Positions 1-5,021 of a stretch of 8,390 nucleotides of DNA are shown here, piece by piece. The stretch's first letter is position 1. Each line of letters opens with the position of its first letter. Made by a program: the position numbers and the translations under genes. The stretch is from Chloroflexota bacterium. GTDB taxonomy: Bacteria; Chloroflexota; Anaerolineae; Aggregatilineales; Aggregatilineaceae. Below the pieces are notes generated by a model. That model searched no databases and had not been told where the DNA came from. It was given only the letters and a program-made list of their open reading frames with translations. The stretch is from positions 1-8,390 of the forward strand of contig JACRBK010000168.1 in assembly GCA_016234525.1 (NCBI GenBank), written 5' to 3'.

Positions 1-69
1 CAGCCCTTTGACCGTAATCAGGCCGGGATCGCCTGGCCCTGCCCCCACCAGACAAACTTTGCCGCTCAT
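1..69 (-). CDS. cobA: Uroporphyrinogen-III C-methyltransferase (SUMT), N-terminal fragment
   Basis: Only the first 23 codons are in the window; the gene continues past the left edge. The peptide contains VGAGPGDPGLIT, the N-terminal glycine-rich signature of SAM-dependent uroporphyrinogen-III methyltransferases (CobA/CysG C-terminal/SirA type). These convert uroporphyrinogen III to precorrin-2, the first committed step to siroheme and cobalamin. The ATG overlaps the TGA of the upstream chelatase gene as ATGA, which fits translational coupling. Its place after the precorrin-2 dehydrogenase and chelatase genes completes a siroheme route. A fusion to uroporphyrinogen-III synthase (HemD), common in such clusters, cannot be judged here. 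Confidence 0.85.
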   Translation of the reverse strand, partial: MSGKVCLVGAGPGDPGLITVKGL

Positions 70-1490
70 CGTTTCGCCTCCCTGGCTGCGCTCAGCCAGA
101 CATTACACGGCTCCGCACAGGGGATCGCGCCGCTGCCAGGGCCAAACCACGCCGGAAACCGGATACAGTTCCTGCACACTTTGTCCACCGTATGCGCCAC
201 CACAGCCACCGGGAGCCGCTCGATGTTCCGGAAAAGTCCCGTCTGGCGTGCGCCAAGCGCCCGCAGCGATCCGGCGACAAATGTCCCGCGCCGCTGCTGC
301 GACCAGTCGGCCAGCGCCCCCGGATACACCGTCTCGACCACCGCACCCAAAACGTGAGAAGCCGTCACCAGTACACGCCAACCCTCCGGCAGATCGGCGC
401 GAGTCGGCAGGGGACGAAACGGTATCTGTTCACCTACCCCCCACCCCTTAGTCCCCTCCCCCTCATCGGGGGGAGGGAAAACGCCCCCTCTCCCCTCGTG
501 GGAGAAGGGGATGGGGTATGAGGGGTGAATAGATACCTGTTCCCGCACGCGCTGGCGCAGCGCTGCCGGGGTGGTGATTATCTCATCACCGGGCTGACGG
601 TTGAGCGGACTCACTTCCGAAGGAGTCAGCCAGAGCTGGCCGAAAGCCAATCCCCCTGCCGACTCGACGGCTTCCCACAGATCGCGCTGCCCAACGGCAG
701 GGAACCCGCGCCACACATCCGACACCGGGATCGGATCGAGCACCGCGCCGTTTGAGCGGGCCAACGCGAGGATCAAGGAGCAGATCGTCTCGTCTGTGCC
801 AACCGGCGCGCTGTACCACACACCTCTGCCGCGAATGGTGGCGTAGGATGCACCCCGCGGCAGTCCGAGCGCGCGTGGGACATCCTGCATGACGTGCGAC
901 CCTGGCGCGAGAAAAAACGGTACAGCAATGATATTCGCGGCGCGGGTGGTATCGTACAGGCTCTGGATCGGCGGGTCGTCGTCCAGAAAAACCGCCGCCA
1001 CTTCGGCAACCAGCCCTGCCGCGCGTAACGTCTCCGCCTGCTGCTGAGCCGCTTCCCGGCTGCGCGAACTGCGATCGGTGCCGTGTCCGATCACGGCAAC
1101 AGCCACCGATTGAGGATCAAGCGCCGCCGATTCCAACGTCTCGATCACCCGCTGGCGGACGATGGCGCTTATCAAGGGATGTTCGCCCAACGTGGGCGCA
1201 TACCAAATCGTGCGTCCGTCGCGGATCGTGACTGCGCCGCTCAGACCCATTTCTGCCGGAATGACCGTCTGTGTGAAATACCCCTGCGCCGTAAACAGCG
1301 GCACAACGATCACATCCTGCGCCTGGACAGTGTTCAACACGCCGTGAAACGAGGGCGGCTCTTTCCAAAAACACGCCGTGATCTCGTCAGCCACGCCCAA
1401 CACGCGCAGCCGGTCCACGTAACGCCACACCAGCCCCGCCGTGTGTGGGCTGAGGTGCGATCCGTGCCCGGCCAGGATCAAAGCCGTCAT
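66..1490 (-). CDS. Two-domain CbiX/SirB-like sirohydrochlorin chelatase with C-terminal four-Cys Fe-S region (DR2241-like)
   Basis: The 474-residue product is predicted to insert Fe (or Co) into sirohydrochlorin. Two CbiX-like halves are visible. The first (about 1-125) opens LILAGHGSH with His9. The second (about 128-245) has VIGHGTD with His136 and FFLAPGSH with His199. At the position matching His199 the first half has Phe72, so the complete His pair is in the second half. A further region (about 255-474) ends with Cys439-x2-Cys442 and Cys458-x3-Cys462, which fits the [4Fe-4S] domain of CbiX-linked DR2241-type proteins; that family assignment is from memory. Residues 319-357 (Pro/Gly/Glu-rich, low complexity) are encoded by a palindromic repeat inserted in frame. 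The ATG overlaps the preceding gene's TGA, and the TGA overlaps cobA's ATG. Chelatase role is fairly secure; the metal is inferred as iron because the operon makes siroheme. Confidence 0.85.
   Translation of the reverse strand: MTALILAGHGSHLSPHTAGLVWRYVDRLRVLGVADEITACFWKEPPSFHGVLNTVQAQDVIVVPLFTAQGYFTQTVIPAEMGLSGAVTIRDGRTIWYAPTLGEHPLISAIVRQRVIETLESAALDPQSVAVAVIGHGTDRSSRSREAAQQQAETLRAAGLVAEVAAVFLDDDPPIQSLYDTTRAANIIAVPFFLAPGSHVMQDVPRALGLPRGASYATIRGRGVWYSAPVGTDETICSLILALARSNGAVLDPIPVSDVWRGFPAVGQRDLWEAVESAGGLAFGQLWLTPSEVSPLNRQPGDEIITTPAALRQRVREQVSIHPSYPIPFSHEGRGGVFPPPDEGEGTKGWGVGEQIPFRPLPTRADLPEGWRVLVTASHVLGAVVETVYPGALADWSQQRRGTFVAGSLRALGARQTGLFRNIERLPVAVVAHTVDKVCRNCIRFPAWFGPGSGAIPCAEPCNVWLSAAREAKR
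421..537. repeat. 117-bp palindromic repeat (MITE/REP-like) inserted in frame in the chelatase gene
   Basis: The ends are 14-bp inverted repeats matching at 13 positions: GGTATCTGTTCACC at 421-434 and GGTGAATAGATACC at 524-537. Inside are two C/G-rich hairpins: CCCTCCCCC paired with GGGGGAGGG (about 456-479), and CCCCTCTCCC paired with GGGAGAAGGGG (about 485-510). On the coding strand GAACAGGTA and GAACAGATA lie at the two borders, which may be a target duplication or part of the ends. The length is exactly 39 codons and the host frame stays open. Base composition (runs of C then G) differs sharply from the flanking coding sequence. It encodes no protein of its own, so any movement would depend on an enzyme from elsewhere. 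Confidence 0.8.
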
Positions 1491-2137
1491 CGCGGCGGCT
1501 CAGCTTCGTAAACCAACGCCTCGAAAACCGCGCGGGCGGCCTGCATCTCTCCCCGGCGTAAATGGTCCGAGACTTCCGAATCCAGGATCGTCTGGTAAAG
1601 GTCGCGGCGCGCCGCTTGATCCGGCAAATGGTCCTGGACGGTGGGGCGAACTTCGCCTAACCACTGCGCCAGGGTCGCGTATTCATCCCCGATGGCCCGC
1701 GCCAGTTCATCTTTAAGACGCGCCGCCAGGGCCGGAGACGCGCCGCCTGTGGTGAGTGCCACCGTGATCGGCGGGCGGCGCAGCGTGACCATACTGCTAA
1801 AATCGGCAGATTCTTCGTTATTGGCGGCATTCACCAGCGCGCCGCTCTGATGGGCCTCCCAGATGGCGGCACGGTTGACGCTGGTATCATCCGTCGCCGT
1901 GAACACCAGCCGGGGCCGGAGAGCGGCGATCTGCCCCGGCGTGTAAGCCATCTGGTGCCAGGTGACATTTCCGGCGCGGACCTGTTCCGCCAGCGCTGGT
2001 GTGATCCCAGGGCTGATCACGATCACTTCTGCGCCGCACGCCACCAGATCACCCGCTTTACGCGATGCTACCGCGCCGCCGCCTACGATCACACAGCGCC
2101 ATCCCTGCACATTTAGCAGAATCGGGTACCCGTTCAT
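1487..2137 (-). CDS. sirC: Precorrin-2 dehydrogenase (siroheme synthase N-terminal domain, CysG-N/SirC/Met8-like)
   Basis: The 216-residue product is predicted to oxidise precorrin-2 to sirohydrochlorin with NAD+. The N-terminus has the Rossmann motif VIVGGGAVASRKAG (about 17-30). ATDD at 81-84 matches the region of the catalytic Asp in CysG/Met8, and TTGGASPALAARLKDEL (129-145) is the family's GG-x-SP-x-LA-x-L signature. About 216 residues fits stand-alone SirC/YlnF-type enzymes. The open frame extends upstream to 2362, but the added 75 residues are Arg-rich and lie inside cysH. The ATG at 2137 starts the conserved fold and overlaps the cysH TGA as ATGA. The partner genes supply its substrate (cobA) and use its product (chelatase), so a chelatase activity here is not needed. 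Confidence 0.93.
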   Translation of the reverse strand: MNGYPILLNVQGWRCVIVGGGAVASRKAGDLVACGAEVIVISPGITPALAEQVRAGNVTWHQMAYTPGQIAALRPRLVFTATDDTSVNRAAIWEAHQSGALVNAANNEESADFSSMVTLRRPPITVALTTGGASPALAARLKDELARAIGDEYATLAQWLGEVRPTVQDHLPDQAARRDLYQTILDSEVSDHLRRGEMQAARAVFEALVYEAEPPR

Positions 2138-2856
2138 GCTCGCTCCTGGCTGGCTGGGGCCAGATCGAAATGAATGCCACACTCGGTTTTCGCGCGGCCT
2201 GACCAGCGCCCGCTGCGAACATCGTCTCCCGCGGCCACCGCGCGGGTGCAGGGCCAGCAGCCGATACTCGGATAGCCCTGATCGTGCAGGATGTTGTACG
2301 GCAGTTCGTAGGCGCGAAGGTACGTCCACACCATATCTTCGGTCCAGGCGGCGAACGGGCAAAGTTTGACCATCTGGTGCCGCGTGTCCCAGGCGATCAC
2401 CGGAATATCGGCGCGCGTGGTCGATTGATCGCGGCGCAGCCCAGTGATCCAGGCATCATACCCGGCCAGCGCCTTTTCAAGCGGCTGCGTTTTGCGGATA
2501 TGGCAGCATAGATCAGGATCACGGCTCCACAGCGCACCTTCATAACGCCGGGCCTGTTCCGTCACGGTCAATTCTGGCTCCACTCGCACGAGGTTGAGAT
2601 TAAACCGGGCGGTGATCTCATCGATCAGCGCGTAGGTTTCAGGAAACAACAAGCCGGTGTCAAGCGTGATGATCGGTGCGCGGGGGGCAATATCTTGCAG
2701 CATATGCAGTGTCACAATGCCGACCGGCTGGAAACTGGTCACCACCGTGAGACGATCTCCGAAAGTGTCCGCCGCCCAGCGCAGGATTTCCTGTGGGGTT
2801 GCTGGCTCGAACTGGCGTTGAAGCGCGGTGATTTGTTCGGTCGAATAAGCGTCCAT
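2134..2856 (-). CDS. cysH: Assimilatory adenylyl-sulfate (APS) reductase, thioredoxin-type
   Basis: The 240-residue product is predicted to reduce activated sulfate to sulfite in the cytoplasm. It has the PP-loop-like start VVTSFQPVG (38-46), IITLDTG (62-68), WITGLRRDQS (136-145) and the C-terminal ECGIH (225-229), whose Cys226 is the catalytic cysteine of the family. It also has Cys117-Cys118 and Cys200-x2-Cys203, the four [4Fe-4S] ligands that distinguish APS reductases from PAPS reductases of the E. coli type. APS is therefore the likely substrate and no APS kinase is required. ATP sulfurylase is not in the window. The frame is open upstream to 3123, but that part lies within cysI. The ATG at 2856 follows the cysI TGA by one base, and its stop overlaps the next gene. 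Confidence 0.95.
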   Translation of the reverse strand: MDAYSTEQITALQRQFEPATPQEILRWAADTFGDRLTVVTSFQPVGIVTLHMLQDIAPRAPIITLDTGLLFPETYALIDEITARFNLNLVRVEPELTVTEQARRYEGALWSRDPDLCCHIRKTQPLEKALAGYDAWITGLRRDQSTTRADIPVIAWDTRHQMVKLCPFAAWTEDMVWTYLRAYELPYNILHDQGYPSIGCWPCTRAVAAGDDVRSGRWSGRAKTECGIHFDLAPASQERA

Positions 2857-2857
2857 G

Positions 2858-4537
2858 TCAGTCTCCAACGGCCTCCCCAACAGGTTGTGGAACCAGGGCG
2901 CGCAGCGTGTCGATCCCGGCCCGATACACATAATCACCGAAGCGTTCACCCGTTTGGCGGTGGGCGTGGTAATCACGCAGCACCGGGGCCAGCACCGGCA
3001 CCAGATCATCAGCATGAACGAGATCGAGAAACTCAACAGCCAGTCGTTCGCCGTCGAAGCTGCCGCCGAGATAGATCGTGTATTTCTCCTTACTGCGTCC
3101 GACAAACGCGATCTCGGCGACATACGGGCGCGCGCAGCCGTTAGGGCAGCCCGTCATGCGAATGACTATCGGCTCACCTACCAACCCGGTATCGTCCAAC
3201 AGTTGTTCAAACTCGGTGATAAGCTGGGGGGAAATACGCTCGGCTTCAGCGATGGCGAGGCCGCATGTCGGCAGCGCCGGACACGCCAGCGCGAGGCGGC
3301 GCACCGGGGAAATCTGTTCAATGGTTTGTATGTTATACTCGTATAGGAGCGCTTCTATCGTGGGCCGATCTGCCTCAACAATGTCTGTGAGAAGGATGTT
3401 CTGTTGAGGTGTGAGCCTGACACCCAGGTCGAAGCGCTCTAACGTAGTCCGCAGCCCCAACCGAAGTTGTTTGCTGCTTTCGTCCAAAATGCGGCCATTT
3501 TCAATCGGCAGGCCGAGAAACCACCGTCCATCACCCTGCGCGTTCCAACCCAGATGATCCACATTACGCAGCGTGGGCATGGGGCGCGGCGGCTGAAGCG
3601 TAAAGCTCAAGCGCTGCTGCAATTCAGCTTTGAAACGTTCGACACCCCATTCATGGAGCACATATTTTAGACGGGCGTGTTTACGATTTTCTCGATCCCC
3701 AAAATCGCGGTGAATAGTCACGATAGCGCGGCAGGTTTCAATCACTTGATCCGGCGTCACGAAGCCGATCAGATCGGCCAGGCGCGCGAAGGTAGTTTCC
3801 ATTTTATGGGTTTTGCCCATGCCGCCGCCGACCAGCAGGTTAAACCCGGCCAGCGTCTCCGCGCCATCGAACAACGCCACCAACCCGATATCCTGCGTAT
3901 AGACGTCCACGCAGTTGTCTTCCGGCAGCGCGATCCCGATCTTAAATTTGCGCGGGAGATAAGTCGGCCCATACAGCGGTTCATCCAGCGGCGTTTCATC
4001 GATCAGAGCTTCGCCGTCCAGCCAGATCTGGTGATAGGCGCGCGTCTGCGGGAAAAGCGCCAGGGTTAGTTCGTCCGCGAACGCCTGCGCCGCCCGCCGC
4101 CGGGGATCGGTGGAAGGCACCGGGCAGGCCATCACATTACGCACGATGTCGCCGCACGCGCCCAACGTTGTAATCAACACATTGTGCAGCGTCCGGATCG
4201 AGTCGCGCAGGTCACCTTTGAGTATGCCGTGAAACTGGATACATTGGCGCGTGGTTAGGCGCAGCGTCTCGTTGCCGAAGTCGGACGAGATACGATCATG
4301 TGCCAGATATTGGGCCGCCGAAAGCTGACCACCCGGCACTTTGGTGCGGATCATAAAACTATGGGTTTTCGGGCCGTCCTGATCACGGTCATGCTGCTGA
4401 TACATCCCATGAAACTTTAACAATTGCTTGGCCGCTTCGGAAAAATAATCCTCAGCATTTGAAACCTCACCCGCCAGGGGAGCATGTAACCCCTGGCTGG
4501 CCGCTTTGATGTTCTCAACACTCGGTTTAGGAGGCAC
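2858..4537 (-). CDS. cysI: Assimilatory sulfite reductase, siroheme/[4Fe-4S] hemoprotein
   Basis: The 559-residue product is predicted to reduce sulfite to sulfide with six electrons. The siroheme/[4Fe-4S] signature is complete: CPALPTC (Cys419, Cys425) and GCPNGC (Cys464, Cys468). Candidate substrate-binding residues equivalent to those of E. coli CysI are present: Arg64 (IRTKVPGG), Arg133 (IVRNVMACP), Lys197 and Lys199 (RKFKIG). Length is near the CysI norm of about 570. No flavoprotein subunit is nearby, so the electron donor (ferredoxin or CysJ) is open. The start is GTG at 4537, preceded by GGAGAAAAGGTG. A longer in-frame reading from a GTG at 4582 begins inside the terminator and encodes PGLFFV from the terminator arm and T-tract, so it is rejected. 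First gene of the operon; expression is probably set by the upstream attenuator. Confidence 0.95.
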   Translation of the reverse strand: MPPKPSVENIKAASQGLHAPLAGEVSNAEDYFSEAAKQLLKFHGMYQQHDRDQDGPKTHSFMIRTKVPGGQLSAAQYLAHDRISSDFGNETLRLTTRQCIQFHGILKGDLRDSIRTLHNVLITTLGACGDIVRNVMACPVPSTDPRRRAAQAFADELTLALFPQTRAYHQIWLDGEALIDETPLDEPLYGPTYLPRKFKIGIALPEDNCVDVYTQDIGLVALFDGAETLAGFNLLVGGGMGKTHKMETTFARLADLIGFVTPDQVIETCRAIVTIHRDFGDRENRKHARLKYVLHEWGVERFKAELQQRLSFTLQPPRPMPTLRNVDHLGWNAQGDGRWFLGLPIENGRILDESSKQLRLGLRTTLERFDLGVRLTPQQNILLTDIVEADRPTIEALLYEYNIQTIEQISPVRRLALACPALPTCGLAIAEAERISPQLITEFEQLLDDTGLVGEPIVIRMTGCPNGCARPYVAEIAFVGRSKEKYTIYLGGSFDGERLAVEFLDLVHADDLVPVLAPVLRDYHAHRQTGERFGDYVYRAGIDTLRALVPQPVGEAVGD

Positions 4538-4542
4538 GGTTT

Positions 4543-4554
4543 CACCTTTTCTCC
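4543..4554 (-). promoter_or_regulatory. Ribosome binding site of cysI (decides the start codon)
   Basis: On the minus strand GGAGAAAAGGTG ends 5 bases before the GTG at 4537. The AAGGTG part has good spacing. It lies downstream of the terminator T-tract, so only read-through transcripts carry it. This supports the 4537 start over the GTG at 4582. Confidence 0.75.
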
Positions 4555-4564
4555 AGGCACGAAC

Positions 4565-4595
4565 AAAAAAAAGCCCCGGCACATGTCGGGGCTTT
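4565..4595 (-). terminator. Intrinsic terminator in the cysI leader (attenuator terminator)
   Basis: Read on the minus strand, AAAGCCCCG (4595-4587) pairs perfectly with CGGGGCTTT (4578-4570) around an 8-base loop, and a run of eight T follows (4572-4565). This is a strong Rho-independent terminator. It points in the same direction as cysI and lies about 28 bases before the start codon. It cannot belong to an upstream gene: the only thing between it and the promoter is the Cys-rich leader ORF. It is therefore best read as a conditional (attenuation) terminator. Confidence 0.9.
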
Positions 4596-4661
4596 GAGAG
4601 CTAAATTTCGCTGTTGGCGTAAGTCACGCTTATGCGACAGGATATCCCCGCTGTGCCAGAG
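4574..4661 (-). promoter_or_regulatory. Predicted antiterminator pairing of the cysteine attenuator
   Basis: On the minus strand the end of the leader ORF reads CTCTGGCAC-AG-CGGGG (4661-4646). It can pair with CCCCG-ACAT-GTGCCGGGG (4591-4574): five plus nine pairs, two of them G-U, with one 2x4 internal loop. The 3' partner includes the whole GC core of the terminator, so the two structures exclude each other. A ribosome held at the Cys codons (about 4701-4666) would leave the 5' partner free. A ribosome at the leader stop codon (4632-4630) would cover or disturb it and let the terminator form. Pairing was worked out by eye, without free-energy calculation. Confidence 0.7.
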
Positions 4662-4755
4662 GTTGGCAGGCGCACACACAACACATGCAGCTCAAATTGC
4701 AGGTCATGGGGAAGTGTTCAGATAGAAGGACAGCGCGAGTGTATAAAGTATTCAT
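4630..4755 (-). CDS. Cysteine-rich leader peptide (attenuator ORF of the cysI operon)
   Basis: A 41-codon ORF starts about 26 bases after the predicted transcription start and ends with TAA 34 bases before the terminator stem. Cysteines are at residues 19, 23, 25, 26, 28 and 30: six in twelve residues, including the stretch CMCCVCAC. The remainder has almost no Cys, and the peptide has no domain or membrane segment. An AGG nine bases before the ATG at 4755 is a modest ribosome site. A second in-frame ATG at 4707 would give a 25-residue peptide with the same Cys run, but no Shine-Dalgarno is seen before it. Cys codon runs in front of sulfur-assimilation genes act as Cys-responsive attenuators in mycobacteria. 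Here the peptide is probably a ribosome-stalling sensor of charged tRNA-Cys rather than a protein with its own function; metal or redox binding is a less likely alternative. Confidence 0.75.
   Translation of the reverse strand: MNTLYTRAVLLSEHFPMTCNLSCMCCVCACQPLAQRGYPVA
4654..4668 (-). promoter_or_regulatory. Predicted anti-antiterminator hairpin
   Basis: TGCCA (4668-4664), which includes the sixth Cys codon, pairs with TGGCA (4658-4654) around a 5-base loop. It would take away part of the antiterminator 5' strand when no ribosome is stalled over the Cys codons, favouring termination. The stem is only 5 bp, so it is weaker evidence than the terminator and antiterminator. Confidence 0.5.
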
Positions 4756-4787
4756 CAACCACTGCCTGAATTATTCTGATGTTTTTC

Positions 4788-4816
4788 ATAATAATCCATC
4801 CCCACCAAGATGTCAA
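4788..4816 (-). promoter_or_regulatory. Sigma70-type promoter of the cysteine leader and cysI operon
   Basis: On the minus strand a perfect TTGACA (4816-4811) is followed after exactly 17 bases by TATTAT (4793-4788), five of six matches to the consensus -10. The start is expected near 4780-4782. Such a strong promoter suggests that control is exerted after initiation, by the attenuator. No clear CysB/CymR-like operator was recognised next to it. Confidence 0.8.
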
Positions 4817-4868
4817 CACGCGCGGTTTGGGCGAATCACACAAGCTGCCGCTGGATGAGATTTTTCGA

Positions 4869-4897
4869 CTGGCAATCATTGTATAAACTGGTATATT
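4869..4897 (+). promoter_or_regulatory. Putative promoter of the xylanase gene
   Basis: CTGGCA (4869-4874, four of six to TTGACA) and TATATT (4892-4897, five of six to TATAAT) are separated by 17 bases. The predicted start near 4904-4905 falls at the edge of the palindromic operator. It diverges from the cysI promoter, with about 50 bases between the two -35 elements. Confidence 0.55.
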
Positions 4898-4904
4898 TAT
4901 GAGT

Positions 4905-4922
4905 ATTGCAAGCGCTTGCAAT
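4905..4922. promoter_or_regulatory. LacI-family-like operator (perfect 18-bp palindrome)
   Basis: ATTGCAAGCGCTTGCAAT is a perfect palindrome with a central GC-flanked CG step typical of LacI/GalR-family and cre-like sites (TTGCAAGCGCTTGCAA). It starts at the predicted xylanase transcription start, so a bound repressor would block transcription. In xylan loci such sites usually answer to a sugar-binding LacI regulator; no regulator gene is in the window. Confidence 0.75.
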
Positions 4923-5021
4923 TCTAACGCTCAGACAGCCGCCCGATCTCAAAGAACAGGGCCGGCACTTTATACGTTTGCCCGATCATAAGAGAAGTCT
5001 CAGCTAAAGGAGCATTTATTT
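4923..5021 (+). other. 5' untranslated region of the xylanase gene
   Basis: About 100 bases between operator and ATG hold no ORF. AAAGGAG at 5006-5012 is a good ribosome site nine bases before the ATG at 5022. GCCCGATC occurs twice (4941 and 4980); this may be chance. No riboswitch fold was recognised. Confidence 0.6.

Noticed and set aside
421..537. CRISPR or insertion-sequence interpretation of the C/G-rich palindromes
   Set aside because: There is no regular repeat-spacer pattern and no transposase reading frame; it is a single short palindromic element.
8..1511. Plus-strand ORFs opposite the chelatase gene
   Set aside because: They are antisense frames of a clearly conserved GC-rich gene, rich in Arg, Pro and Cys, without their own ribosome sites or motifs.
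2138..2362. 75-residue N-terminal extension of the precorrin-2 dehydrogenase
   Set aside because: It is Arg-rich, lies inside cysH, and family homology begins at the ATG at 2137 that overlaps the cysH stop.
2857..3123. 89-residue N-terminal extension of APS reductase
   Set aside because: It lies entirely within the 3' end of cysI in another frame; the ATG at 2856 gives the normal family length.
4565..4595. Hairpin as the terminator of a plus-strand gene
   Set aside because: The T-run is on the minus strand only, and no plus-strand gene ends near it.
4538..4781. SAM riboswitch or T-box as the explanation for the cysI leader terminator
   Set aside because: No SAM-I core or kink-turn pattern and no T-box antiterminator sequence could be found. 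The Cys-codon ORF and its overlapping pairings explain the terminator better.
4718..4921. 67-residue minus-strand ORF over the intergenic region
   Set aside because: Most of it lies upstream of the predicted transcription start and covers the cysI promoter and the xylanase operator. It has no recognisable features and is in a different frame from the Cys leader.
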